From an uncultured Pseudanabaenaceae cyanobacterium (GTDB lineage Bacteria; Cyanobacteriota; Cyanobacteriia; PCC-9006; JAAUQQ01), in NCBI GenBank assembly GCA_938021205.1, contig CALIGI010000162.1, positions 1 to 44,089 of the forward strand: a stretch of 44,089 bases of DNA. The letters are read 5' to 3'. Positions within the stretch are counted from its first letter, which is position 1. Each line of letters opens with the position of its first letter. The notes beneath the pieces were generated by a model that saw nothing but the letters and a program-made list of their open reading frames with translations, had not been told where the DNA came from and searched no databases. The position numbers were made by a program, and so were the translations under genes. This document shows, piece by piece, positions 1 through 9,771 of the stretch.

Positions 1-259
1 TCAAGCCTCTCCCATCACCATGAGTCACAAAATGCGGCTCTTCGAGCTGCACACAGAACTGCTGTTTAGGAGCGATCGCCTTACAGCAGTTCGCAATATG
101 AACCGAGGGAAGGAGGAGACTTTTTCAGCAAGCCTTACTTAGAGGAACAACTTGCAAACAATCACAGCGATAAAAAACTATTAACACAAAAAAACATAGC
201 AGCCCACGATACAGCACCTACTTTAGTATTGAGCCTGGTTCATCTACCTATATCTCCTG

Positions 260-760
260 GTGATTTGTATGAACAGCTTTTATGGTCTCTTGGGTGGTTT
301 GCTAATAGGCTGCTCTAGCACTCTGTTAGTCAATACTGCATCCTTTGCAAAAGTGGATAGCCAGAATATCCTGCCTCAGAAAAACACTTCAAAAGTGGAG
401 TTTTTAAATGGGACTTGGGAGGGTACTTATACCTGCTCTCAAGGATTAACTAACTTAAAGTTGGTTATCGATGCACAAAGCACAACTGAGATTGATGCGG
501 TGTTCCTATTCTCAGCTCACCGCAGTAATCCAAACGTTCCATCTGGACGTTTCAGGATGGCAGGAACTCTTGAAGTATTTGATTCTCCAGAGATTCCTGA
601 CTTGTTGGAACTCAATGCCACTAATTGGATTAATCGCCCTAGTCGCTGGAAGACTATTGATTTGGTTGGTGATATTTCTTCTTCTAAACGCAAGATTACC
701 GGTAATGTTCAAGGATCCAAGAGCTGTACAACTTTCAATGTTGTGAAACGTGAGAAATAA
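260..760 (+). CDS. hypothetical secreted/lipoprotein-like protein (166 aa)
   Basis: ORF with a hydrophobic N-terminus (FYGLLGGLLIGCSSTLLVNTASFA), followed by a hairpin terminator at 809-848. Confidence 0.6.
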   Translation: MICMNSFYGLLGGLLIGCSSTLLVNTASFAKVDSQNILPQKNTSKVEFLNGTWEGTYTCSQGLTNLKLVIDAQSTTEIDAVFLFSAHRSNPNVPSGRFRMAGTLEVFDSPEIPDLLELNATNWINRPSRWKTIDLVGDISSSKRKITGNVQGSKSCTTFNVVKREK

Positions 761-808
761 GCTGAAATTGGACTGGGTGCACGTTTAATTCCTAGCCTGG
801 TTCATCGG

Positions 809-848
809 AAAAGTGCAGCTTTAGTTGAGAATCCAAAGCTGCACTTTT
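809..848. terminator. bidirectional intrinsic terminator
   Basis: aaaagtgcagcttt / aaagctgcactttt inverted repeat between convergent genes. Confidence 0.75.
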
Positions 849-881
849 ACATGCGTTATTCAACGTTGCTGGTAGGCTTTC

Positions 882-1529
882 TTAAATCGCACAGGTCACA
901 TTCGTGCCACCCAACCCGCAATAGCCATTGGGATTCTTCGCCAAATACTGCTGATGGTAATCCTCAGCAAAGTAATACTCCGGCGCATCAATGATTTCCG
1001 TCGTAATCGCGTCGTAGCCCTTCGCCTTCAGCGCCGACTCATACATCGCTTTCGACTCCTCAGCCGCCGCCTTCTGTTCAGCGCTGTAGGTGTAGATGCC
1101 AGAGCGATACTGGGTGCCTCGGTCATTGCCCTGCTGCATGCCTTGGGTGGGGTTATGGGCTTCCCAGAAGGTCTTCAGCAACTGCTTATAGCTGATTTTG
1201 TTGGGGTCATAAACCACCTGCACCACTTCGTTATGACCCGTCATGCCCGAGCAAACTTCTCGATAGCTGGGGTTGGGGGTGCTGCCTGCGGCGTAGCCTA
1301 CGGAAGTGGTGTAAACGCCATCCAACTGCCAGAACTTCCGCTCAGCGCCCCAGAAGCAGCCTAGGCCAAAGACAGCCATTTCCATGCCTGCTGGAAATGG
1401 GCCTTTGAGGGGATTGCCGTTAACGAAGTGTTTATCGGGCACGGGCATTTCTGTGGTGCGACCCGGCAAGGCTTCTTCTTTGCTGGGAATGGTGCTTTTT
1501 TTGTCGCCAAACAGTGCAGAAAAAATCAT
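882..1529 (-). CDS. msrA: peptide-methionine (S)-S-oxide reductase MsrA
   Basis: GCFWG catalytic motif ([13 protein letters not shown]), [19 protein letters not shown]; start placed at the internal Met (MIFSALFG), since the upstream ORF extension runs towards a repeat element. Confidence 0.95.
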   Translation of the reverse strand: MIFSALFGDKKSTIPSKEEALPGRTTEMPVPDKHFVNGNPLKGPFPAGMEMAVFGLGCFWGAERKFWQLDGVYTTSVGYAAGSTPNPSYREVCSGMTGHNEVVQVVYDPNKISYKQLLKTFWEAHNPTQGMQQGNDRGTQYRSGIYTYSAEQKAAAEESKAMYESALKAKGYDAITTEIIDAPEYYFAEDYHQQYLAKNPNGYCGLGGTNVTCAI

Positions 1530-1652
1530 GGTGAATCGGGTGACGCAGGTCGAGTGAAGGTTCGTTTCTACAAGGTAGCGAAAACGGGCTGGGCAGGTGG
1601 GTGAGGATCGCCGTCGAAGGCGATCGCATTCACCCACCATCCAAAAACACGC

Positions 1653-1776
1653 AGGGACATGGCACTGCCATGTCCGCTATGCCAAGACCCAAGACCCAGG
1701 TGGACGTTTGATAGGGCGATGTGATGCCCGAGGCCAATGCTTGGGGGCGGCGGACATGGCGATGCCATGTCCCTAC
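1653..1776. repeat. REPIN-like element: two palindromes (gggacatggcactgccatgtcc and ggacatggcgatgccatgtcc) in inverted arrangement
   Basis: Same end structure as the element at 35790-35917; terminal GGACATGG..CCATGTCC palindromes. Confidence 0.65.
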
Positions 1777-1808
1777 CGGGGTGATCGCTTTAGGGATAGG
1801 GCGATCGC

Positions 1809-2228
1809 CTATGCTTCGATTTTCAGGGTCTTGATCTTGTCACCCTGGCGAATGGCATTGACCACATCCATGTCTTCGGTTTTGCCAAAGGTGGTGTGAA
1901 CGCCGTCCAGGTGAGGCTGGGGGCTATGGCAGATGAAGAACTGGCTACCGCCGGTGTTCTTGCCAGCATGGGCCATGGAGAGGGTTCCGGCTTCATGCTT
2001 GTTGCCGTTGATCTCGCAGTTGATTTTGTAGCCTGGACCGCCGGTTCCAGTTCCCAAGGGGCAGCCGCCCTGAACCATGAAGTTGGGGATGACACGGTGG
2101 AAGCCGAGGCCATCGTAGAAGCCTTTCTCGGCTAGCTCGACGAAGTTCTTGACGGTGTTGGGGGCGTCGCCGTCAAAGAGTTCCAGGGTGATGGTGCCCT
2201 TGTCGGTGTCCATGATTGCCTTAGTCAT
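1809..2228 (-). CDS. peptidyl-prolyl cis-trans isomerase, cyclophilin type
   Basis: [50 protein letters not shown]. Confidence 0.95.
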   Translation of the reverse strand: MTKAIMDTDKGTITLELFDGDAPNTVKNFVELAEKGFYDGLGFHRVIPNFMVQGGCPLGTGTGGPGYKINCEINGNKHEAGTLSMAHAGKNTGGSQFFICHSPQPHLDGVHTTFGKTEDMDVVNAIRQGDKIKTLKIEA

Positions 2229-2378
2229 TCTCGATGCTCTCTTGCTAATTGGGGCTCCAGCATCCGATTATCCCATGGAAATTCAGGATGCTGGTTGGGC
2301 TGGATTCGCGTATCCCGTACCTGAAGTGATTGATTGTTCGGTTTTGGAGGCGCTAGGGCTTAGAGATCTGTCAAGAGA

Positions 2379-3155
2379 CTATAACTTGGCATGAATGAGA
2401 TCGGAGGCTAGTTCTTGGAAGCCAGGAAATTCGGCTTCTTCGGTGATGTAGGCAGGGCAGTGAGGGAGTTGGTCGGTGTAGTGGCGTAGATTTGCCACGC
2501 CGACGGAGCAGGGGAAGAGGGCTGGGTCAAAGAGGCTGGCATCGTTGGGGCTGTCGCCAATGGTGACAACTTGGTTGGGGCTCAGTTCTGGGTATTGCTC
2601 CGCGATGAGGCGCTGGAGGGCGATGCCTTTGTCTTGGCCCTGGGGTCGGATGTGGCATTGGACGGTGCTGTAGGTGAAGCCCCAGCCTTGGTTGTTGCAG
2701 CGCTGGGCGATCGCGTCAATCTCCCCTTGCCCCAACCCTTCCACATCAAAGGTCCAATCCGTCAGCCGAAAGCGATTGTCGCTGGACTCCACTAGCTGGG
2801 GCCATTCAGCCTTTAACTGCTCGAAGCAATCCGCCAGGTCTTTGCGGTGCGCGGAGATATCTGGGAGGTCCACCAGGAATCTAGCTTCGTAGTTGGGGGG
2901 GAAGAAGTAGAGGCCACCGTTTTCTGCGATCGCCCCCGCCACGGGCAAATATTGGGCTAGCCCCTGTACCCAGCCTGCCGATCTACCCGTCACAATCAGC
3001 AGCGGTAGCCCCACGCTCGCAATCTGTTCCAGGGTCGAGATAAACTCCGCTGAAAACTCGCCATTCAGGGTCAAGGTGCCATCCATATCACTGGCAATGA
3101 GTTCAATCTGTTGGCGCTCGCTAAGAAAAAAGTCGGTCAGGGGGCTAAGGGGCAT
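2379..3155 (-). CDS. HAD-superfamily (Cof-like) hydrolase
   Basis: ASDMDGTLTLNG motif I, ...TIGDSPNDASLF motif; start at MPLSPLTDFF preferred over the extended ORF. Confidence 0.8.
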   Translation of the reverse strand: MPLSPLTDFFLSERQQIELIASDMDGTLTLNGEFSAEFISTLEQIASVGLPLLIVTGRSAGWVQGLAQYLPVAGAIAENGGLYFFPPNYEARFLVDLPDISAHRKDLADCFEQLKAEWPQLVESSDNRFRLTDWTFDVEGLGQGEIDAIAQRCNNQGWGFTYSTVQCHIRPQGQDKGIALQRLIAEQYPELSPNQVVTIGDSPNDASLFDPALFPCSVGVANLRHYTDQLPHCPAYITEEAEFPGFQELASDLIHAKL

Positions 3156-3428
3156 GGCGTTAGAGCGGGGATTCCAGATCTGATCAAACCATGGGAATGC
3201 AAGGAAGCGCTCAGGGCGAAAGCTGTTCTTGAACTGACGGCTATTGATTAAGTCAGTGGTTAGAGGGCCTGTTGCAATGGCAGGGTTGACCCTCAGCGAT
3301 ATGAGGTTTTCTCCCCTGGTAGGCAATTTGACAATCTCTGTGTCAAATTGTGAGCGAGCAAAATGCTGTTCCCTGTCTTTTGCTCTTATGCTTGCCCTTA
3401 CTCTTAGTGCCGCTAATCCCCACCCTTC

Positions 3429-5084
3429 ATGGCCATCCTCAACGCCGATCAGCGTAACTACATCTATATTCTCGAATCCGCTCGGGTGGGCATTCACAAG
3501 CCACTTTTGGCTGCGCTGTATGTGGCCCATAGTGGCAATCGCGACTTCCAGGGCAGGGCCAATGCCACGTTGGGGATGATTCCTGCGGGGCAGGTGACCC
3601 AGACCAAGCTGGATAGCTTTGAGGAGCAGGTGCAGTATGCGGCTAATGCCATGCGAAGTTTCACCGATCGCCTCATCAGCCAGGGCTTTTCTCCCCTCGC
3701 TTTATGGGATGGCGATCGCGGCGGTTACGGCGACAAGTTCCTCCAAGAAATCGCCCGAGGACACAAGCCCCCTGCCAGCGACTCCGGTGCAGCCCGGCTC
3801 AAGTCTTGTGATTTTCAAACGCTTCAACAGGCCTACTGGGAAGATGTCCTAATTGATTTCCCCGGTGATGAACTGCCTCAAAACCTAGCCTTTTTAGATC
3901 AAGCCTTGCTCTCGCTGATTGAGCGTCTGCCGGGCTATTACCGAGGCCTGCCGAACCAGCGCGATGCCATTCTGGAAGCGGGGCGAATTTGGCGTGCCCT
4001 ATCTGATCATGCCGAGGTAATCCAATCCTTGGGACTCTCTGCCACCACCCCAGCCGCCTCCTTGGATCGAGAGTTGGTTAGCTTCATCCAGCGTATTGCC
4101 GTCAACTACAGCGGCTATCCCCACCAGCGCGAAGCCCTATTGCGCATGGCCCAGCTTTGGCGACAGCTCAACTCCCGTGATGATATCATTGCCTCCCTTA
4201 GCCAGGACATTTCACCCCGTCCAGAACTCAACGCCATTGACCCCGCCCTGATTGCCTTTATCCAGCGGGTGCCCCAGTATTACCAAGGCTCGGGAAGCCA
4301 GCGCCACTCCGTGACTGAAGGCTTTCGGCTATGGAACCAACTAGATTCCCGCACCACGGCCTTAGAAGAGCTAGGGGTGAAGACCGATATCTTTGCGCCC
4401 AATCAGCAACTTGATTCCGCGACGGTACAGCAAGCTGGAGATCAGCTAGACCGGGAGCTAGTCAACTTTGTCCGTTCTATCCCCAGTACCTATCAAGAAT
4501 CGGACCACCAGCGTCAAGCCCTTGTTCGGCTGATTCAGCTATGGCGTAAGACTCCCACCCAATCCCAGGTGATCAATGCCTTGGTGGAGGATGTCAAAGC
4601 CATGGAAGAGGCTTTGCCCGATACCCCAGCGGCTCCACCCCCACCTGAGCCTCCTCCGCTGCCGCCCCGCCCCGCTCGCTGGACGATCAGTAATCTGCAA
4701 ATGCCCGCTGCCGTTGTGGCGGGAGGCAGTCTCACCTGGGCCACCGCAACACGCGGTGGGACTCGTATTCCCCCAGACCAAGCCACTGTGGATGCCATTG
4801 TGCGTATTGCCCAGCAGGTCGAGAAGGCCAGCGATCGCATCGGTCAGCCCTTCATCATCACTAGCTGGTTCCGCCCGCCTGATGTTAACCGGGCTGTGGG
4901 AGGGGCACCTTTTAGTCGTCATATTGTTGGAGATGCGATCGACTTCTATGTGGAAGGTCTCACAGGCAATCAACTCTATTGGGCTTTAGACCCTTGGTGG
5001 CCCGGAGGACTGGGTCGCTACAGCCAGTTTCCCTACCTCTGCCACTTGGATGCGCGAGGCTATCGAGCCCGCTGGACCCATTAG
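3429..5084 (+). CDS. multidomain cell-wall peptidase: N-terminal domain, four tandem helical repeats, Pro-rich linker, C-terminal M15-type (D-Ala-D-Ala carboxypeptidase-like) domain
   Basis: SWFRPPDVNRAVGGAPFSRHIVGDAIDFYV matches the M15_3 type metal site; repeats D.xLxxFIQRxPxxYxGxxxQRxAxxxxxxLW. Confidence 0.75.
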   Translation: MAILNADQRNYIYILESARVGIHKPLLAALYVAHSGNRDFQGRANATLGMIPAGQVTQTKLDSFEEQVQYAANAMRSFTDRLISQGFSPLALWDGDRGGYGDKFLQEIARGHKPPASDSGAARLKSCDFQTLQQAYWEDVLIDFPGDELPQNLAFLDQALLSLIERLPGYYRGLPNQRDAILEAGRIWRALSDHAEVIQSLGLSATTPAASLDRELVSFIQRIAVNYSGYPHQREALLRMAQLWRQLNSRDDIIASLSQDISPRPELNAIDPALIAFIQRVPQYYQGSGSQRHSVTEGFRLWNQLDSRTTALEELGVKTDIFAPNQQLDSATVQQAGDQLDRELVNFVRSIPSTYQESDHQRQALVRLIQLWRKTPTQSQVINALVEDVKAMEEALPDTPAAPPPPEPPPLPPRPARWTISNLQMPAAVVAGGSLTWATATRGGTRIPPDQATVDAIVRIAQQVEKASDRIGQPFIITSWFRPPDVNRAVGGAPFSRHIVGDAIDFYVEGLTGNQLYWALDPWWPGGLGRYSQFPYLCHLDARGYRARWTH

Positions 5085-5200
5085 TCATAGTGTAAGCGTG
5101 ATGCCTTAATTCAGGTCGTTGCGATCGGGTGCAATTAAACATTCATCACAGAGCCAATTCCGGAGAAATCACCCTCACCGCCTGAAGTTCAGCAATTCTA

Positions 5201-5225
5201 GGGCCTGGCACATGCCAGGCCCTTT
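5201..5225 (+). terminator. intrinsic terminator
   Basis: gggcctggca/tgccaggccc followed by tttt. Confidence 0.7.
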
Positions 5226-5420
5226 TGCGTTTCCGTACCTTGCCCGATACCACTGCTATCCCATGGCCGTTACAACACAGTCATTGGTGTCTATCCGATT
5301 GCCAATAACAGCCCCTGGGTTGCGAGTCCAACCCAATTCCTCATCCTGCAAAGACCGATGGACTGGAGCCATTCTCCGGTGCATCCCCTGGCGGCATCTG
5401 CTTTTCTTGGAGACATTATT

Positions 5421-6314
5421 ATGTCGGGTTCTTCTCCCATCCCTTCGGTTTCGGCCAATCCCCTCAGCACTAGCCTGCCGATTCAATCGTGGGTGGTGGC
5501 TCAAGCTAATAATGCCCCGACCGTGAATCCGGCTCCCGGCATCTGGATGTACGCTTCGGGGGCACTATTTCTGGCCTTGGTTGGCACGAATCTGCTGCAC
5601 TACAAGCGTCGGCGCACGATGCGCAAGCAGCTCAAATTTGAGCATTTCAAAGGGCGTGAGCTCAAGAAAAAGCTCAAGATGGCTCTCAGAACCATCAGTC
5701 AAATGGAGAAGAATCCTGACCTGATTCACTCCCGCGACTTCAACCTCGACTACCTGCGCATGCGCATGGAAGAGGAGACCTTTAACTTTGCGGTGCTCAA
5801 TAACGTCCGTATCCGAATTAAAGAAAGCATTGCTATGGCCCTGCGGCCCCGTGCTTCTGACAACGGCATTGTCGGCATTCCCAGCACAGGCCGCCAAATC
5901 GACGAGACCTTCGATATTAGCTACACCCTGGGCGAAGGAGCTAGTAAAGACAAGCGCGTTCTCTTTCGAGTTCAGGTGCGCCTTGTGAAATTGCCCACCC
6001 AAGCTAGCTCCCAAACAATCAAACAGTTGATTGACTGTATTGAAGCCTTCTTAAGCCCCAACGCTGAAGAAGATCATTGGCAGCCCACGATCCAGGGGCG
6101 TCTTGCCCATATGCAGTGGGACCAATTGGCTAAGCCCACCCCCCTACTCGTGCTTGAGCAAAGTCAGGATGGTTCAAACGTTACCTTCCGTACCCGTAAA
6201 CAAGTCATGCTCGACGATGAGGGAGCTGTCCTTAATGGCAGCCGTGAAACCGATAAGCGCATCCAGTCAAAGTCCAAATCCCGTAAGAAAGTGAAGAAAC
6301 CGGCTGGTGTCTAA
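5421..6314 (+). CDS. conserved hypothetical membrane-anchored protein
   Basis: Long ORF; one TM segment (GIWMYASGALFLALVGTNLL) followed by a basic region; start at ATG 5421 preceded by ggag. Confidence 0.7.
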   Translation: MSGSSPIPSVSANPLSTSLPIQSWVVAQANNAPTVNPAPGIWMYASGALFLALVGTNLLHYKRRRTMRKQLKFEHFKGRELKKKLKMALRTISQMEKNPDLIHSRDFNLDYLRMRMEEETFNFAVLNNVRIRIKESIAMALRPRASDNGIVGIPSTGRQIDETFDISYTLGEGASKDKRVLFRVQVRLVKLPTQASSQTIKQLIDCIEAFLSPNAEEDHWQPTIQGRLAHMQWDQLAKPTPLLVLEQSQDGSNVTFRTRKQVMLDDEGAVLNGSRETDKRIQSKSKSRKKVKKPAGV

Positions 6315-6476
6315 AGGTGCTGCTCAGCACTACCAGAATCGTTAATGAGGTTGTTTGAGAGAGGCATCTAGCTGTAGCAGGATGAACTGTAATGCTGCCC
6401 AAATTAACGGGATTCCGACGTTTCATTACTGGTCGAGGTTTCAACTTTGACGCTGGGCCGAATTCTCAAACAATCC

Positions 6477-6947
6477 CTAAGCCAGGTTCGAGGGTGGCTG
6501 TTGTAGCTGCTGACGCATGATCAGCTGCATTTGGGCCTGTAGATCACCGCGCTTAACCTCGGCTGCTTGCTGACGATCGCCAGCAACTTCAAAAAAGAGG
6601 ATGCTCTCCACCTGCTCCAAAGCGATTAACTGAAACAGAATTTCCACAACCGGTAGAGCCACCGGTTGAACTTCCGCATCTTTGTGAGTTTCTGCAAAGG
6701 CTTGGGCATCCTGAATATTAGGAAAGGCGTAAACAACTGCTTTTTCCTGGTCAGGTTGTGTCCGATGCCCGAGAGTAGTCACCACCCAGCCGCCATCGCG
6801 GGTCTGTAGGACGTAATAGTCAAAGTGCGTTAACTGGCTGGCCACTTGCTTTAGCAAGGGCCCGACTAGTGAAACCAACGTAGTAGTGACATCGTCCCCT
6901 GGCGCTTGCTGAATCAGCACCTCAATTTGTTGATCCAGACTGGCCAT
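6477..6947 (-). CDS. conserved hypothetical protein (156 aa)
   Basis: Intact ORF with coherent composition, convergent with the upstream gene. Confidence 0.65.
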   Translation of the reverse strand: MASLDQQIEVLIQQAPGDDVTTTLVSLVGPLLKQVASQLTHFDYYVLQTRDGGWVVTTLGHRTQPDQEKAVVYAFPNIQDAQAFAETHKDAEVQPVALPVVEILFQLIALEQVESILFFEVAGDRQQAAEVKRGDLQAQMQLIMRQQLQQPPSNLA

Positions 6948-7371
6948 TGCCGTTGTCCTGTAAAGCGTTTATCAAGTTCGCTACATTAGCATGTTTCTTT
7001 TGATAACTCCGTTAGGAGTGATCTAGATCAGCACTGTGACGATTGTTCTAAGCACTTATTTCCTACGAAGGAAGCATACAGTCCTGATTGCGATGAACAC
7101 AGTTCGAATCCCATAGGAGGAATTTGTTAGGCTCCGCCTATGCTTTAGAGATCTTTGTCTAAGGATAGAGTCTTTCTCGCATATATATAGGCTCTGCTTA
7201 CTACATATTTCCTTTAGGTCTCGGAGTGTCGAGGGCTACAGAAGTGACTGTTTCTACCACTTGAATTTTGCGATGTTAGGCAACTATCGGTTGGCGCGAA
7301 ATATCCAAGATCCCCTAAATCACTGTGTTAGGGTCGGGTTTGAACGGAGTATTTATCAGGGACTCTGAGAC

Positions 7372-8577
7372 GTGGAAGCAACTTACAAGCTGTTGTACGA
7401 CGAGCTCAGACAGGCGACCCGCGCATCCGATGCTGATTGCCGCGTGGTCGCAAGTCGTCTTGCCGAAGAGGTCGGGCGTATCTGTACTGAGAGTCAGCGC
7501 ATTCAAGCGTCTGGCGAAGTCAATATGTGGGCTGAAAATCTAGCCCGCCACCGCCTGGATCAATGCCTCAAGTATTACAAGAGCGGTCATCGCCAGGGTC
7601 GCATTGAACTGCATAGCACCCTGAGCGCGATTATCTATCGCTATATCAATCCATCTAAGGGTCACACCAGCTACCAGGCGAGGTTGACCTTGATTGAGGA
7701 TTTCCTCCAGGGCTTTTACATGGAGTCACTCAATGTCTTCCGTCGGGAGACGCTGTGCGAGCCTGATTATCAGCCCCGTACTATGCTTCAACTGGCAGAG
7801 TATATGGCTTTCTCGGAGCGCTATGGTAAGCGGCGGATTCCCCTGCCCTATGGTCGTAGCCAGCAGCTAATTATTCTGCGGGTACAAACTTTCTCTCAGC
7901 AACAGCCCCAAGAGGCCTTGGTGGACTTGGAGCAGGCAGCGGAAGGCAGTTCTGATTCAGATGACGTTCGCGGCAATATCTCCATGCAACAGGTGCGGGA
8001 GAAAATGGTTGCCGAGGATGCTGAGCCTGCTGAGGATTCTCTGCGGGAAAAAGTGGCCCAGGAGCTCATGGAGTACTTGGAGAGTCGCCAGCAGTACGAC
8101 TGTGCAAATTACTTTGTGCTGCGACTGCAAGATATGTCCGCTAGCGATATTGAAGAGGTTCTAGGCCTATCTTCCCGTGAGCGGGATTACCTTCAGCAGC
8201 GGTTTAAGTATCATTTGATTCGTTTCTCCATGTCTCACAACTGGGAACTGGTTCACCAGTGGCTCCAGGCAGATCTAGACAACAACTTGGGTCTACTGCC
8301 CCATGAGTGGGAATTGTTCCAGGAAAAGCTGACCGATAAGCAGCTTGAGCTGTTAGAAATGAAACAGGAGAAAATTCAGGACAGTTCCATTGCCAAGGAA
8401 CTGGGCTGCACTCTTTCCCAGATGAATCGCCAGTGGTCCAAGTTGTTGGAGCAGGCTTGGGATATGCGGAATCGCCCTTCAGCCAGGATTGAAGCGGCTG
8501 AAGAGACTGCTTCTCGCAAGCTTCGTAAGGATAAATATCCTTTGGGTGCGAAGGCACAAATTGCTGTCGAGGAGTAA
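7372..8577 (+). CDS. hetZ: HetZ family protein (heterocyst-differentiation/patterning regulator family)
   Basis: Recalled HetZ-type features: ICTESQRIQASGEV, QGRIELHSTLSAIIYRYI, YQARLTLIEDFLQGFY, QLAEYMAFSERYGKRRIPLP; GTG start; immediately upstream of a PatU-like gene. Confidence 0.8.
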   Translation: MEATYKLLYDELRQATRASDADCRVVASRLAEEVGRICTESQRIQASGEVNMWAENLARHRLDQCLKYYKSGHRQGRIELHSTLSAIIYRYINPSKGHTSYQARLTLIEDFLQGFYMESLNVFRRETLCEPDYQPRTMLQLAEYMAFSERYGKRRIPLPYGRSQQLIILRVQTFSQQQPQEALVDLEQAAEGSSDSDDVRGNISMQQVREKMVAEDAEPAEDSLREKVAQELMEYLESRQQYDCANYFVLRLQDMSASDIEEVLGLSSRERDYLQQRFKYHLIRFSMSHNWELVHQWLQADLDNNLGLLPHEWELFQEKLTDKQLELLEMKQEKIQDSSIAKELGCTLSQMNRQWSKLLEQAWDMRNRPSARIEAAEETASRKLRKDKYPLGAKAQIAVEE

Positions 8578-8603
8578 AATTTTCCGGAGAAAGTGGGTTG
8601 GCC

Positions 8604-9653
8604 ATGAATAGGGACACATACACCTTAGAGCAAAGGTTCTTGGCCTGGTTAATCCAGGAACCGGAGACTGAGGCTGCGCTTCTGAAGCCGCAGGGCGGTG
8701 AGGCTATAGAGGCTTCTCGCTCGATTGAGAGTCAGGATGAAAATCTGTTTGGGGGGGCTGCGTATGACCCTTTGGACTTAGAAGATTTTGCCGATGAGTC
8801 CTGGACTTTAGGTTTTCGAAATGTGCATCAGGCCTGGGATACCATCCCTCGGTCTTCAGGGCATGAACCACTTAAACTGGGAGCAAAATTTGTGGTACAA
8901 GAACGGTTCCATACCTTGTTGAAACAGCGATTTCAGCAAGAGTTACAGGCCAATCCCCCTCTTTTTCCTTGGGAAGATGAGCTCATGGAATATGAGGATG
9001 GTCCTGTCTTTAGCCTGGCAGGCTTTGAGGCTTGGAAGCCCCAGCTACAGAGCTTATGTTTGCCTGTAGCTTTGCCTGCTGAGGTAATGGCCCAAGTCTT
9101 TGAGAAGTGCCAGTCCTTGGCGAAGACTACGGTTCAAGATGGCCGTCGTTTGGTGGCTGCTGTGGAAGGTCTTTTCCCCAATCAGGGTGAGCCTTTGAAT
9201 GCGTTGGCCGGTTCCATGCTGTTGGGCTATAGCCGTGATGGCGAAGGCATGGCATCCCGCTTATTGGGTAGCCAAGTGCCCGAGGCTTATGAGACTGCAA
9301 CTTCTGAGCAGCAGATGACGTTGGCGATGATTGCAGCCTATGAGGTGCTATCTCGTTTGACGCTGAAGCTGTCTGAGATTGAGCCTGCGGTTTCTCAGTC
9401 TTGGGAAACTTCGATGGGTCGTGTGAATTTGCATGCAGTGCGTGAGGGTCACTCTTTGAGGCTTGAGGCTCAGTTGCCTGTGGCTGGTGCTGTTGAGCTG
9501 GATGGGGCTGCTGCCCATACTCGTAGTGAGCTTGAAGCGGCTGGTGTTGCGACGTTGGTGGTGTCTGATGCCCATGTGGGGCAGACCTATCAGGTTCAGG
9601 TGATGTTGAAGGAGGCTGAGGCTCCTTTGGGCTTTACGATTCAGCTCCTGTAG
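8604..9653 (+). CDS. patU: PatU-like protein (full-length, unsplit form)
   Basis: Directly downstream of hetZ on the same strand; FPWEDELMEYED segment and C-terminal domain consistent with PatU. Confidence 0.65.
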   Translation: MNRDTYTLEQRFLAWLIQEPETEAALLKPQGGEAIEASRSIESQDENLFGGAAYDPLDLEDFADESWTLGFRNVHQAWDTIPRSSGHEPLKLGAKFVVQERFHTLLKQRFQQELQANPPLFPWEDELMEYEDGPVFSLAGFEAWKPQLQSLCLPVALPAEVMAQVFEKCQSLAKTTVQDGRRLVAAVEGLFPNQGEPLNALAGSMLLGYSRDGEGMASRLLGSQVPEAYETATSEQQMTLAMIAAYEVLSRLTLKLSEIEPAVSQSWETSMGRVNLHAVREGHSLRLEAQLPVAGAVELDGAAAHTRSELEAAGVATLVVSDAHVGQTYQVQVMLKEAEAPLGFTIQLL

Positions 9654-9703
9654 ATTGCTGGTTTATTTGATTTCTAGCTGTTTGATGGATGGCTAGAAGT
9701 TTT

Positions 9704-9738
9704 AAAAGGGAGAATGCTGGAGCAGTATTCTCCCTTTT
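9704..9738. terminator. bidirectional intrinsic terminator
   Basis: aaaagggagaat...attctcccttttg between convergent genes. Confidence 0.75.
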
Positions 9739-9771
9739 GCTTTGTTTGCTGATTGCTGGGACCAGGTTTGG

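Noticed and set aside
4539-4973. 144-aa minus-strand ORF and overlapping plus-strand ORFs in the M15 gene
   Set aside because: Overlap the well-supported peptidase; no independent evidence of coding.
5119-5526. 135-aa ORF upstream of the 5421-6314 gene
   Set aside because: Spans a clear terminator hairpin at 5201-5225 and overlaps the better-supported downstream CDS.
7098-7115. tRNA T-arm-like string cagttcgaatcccat
   Set aside because: No acceptor, D or anticodon arms could be fitted upstream; isolated match.
7244-7257. NtcA-like site GTG-N8-TAC upstream of hetZ
   Set aside because: Departs from GTA-N8-TAC and such degenerate matches are frequent by chance.
8204-8623. 139-aa minus-strand ORF inside hetZ
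   Set aside because: Antisense to a strongly supported CDS; Pro/Cys-rich, no recognisable domain.
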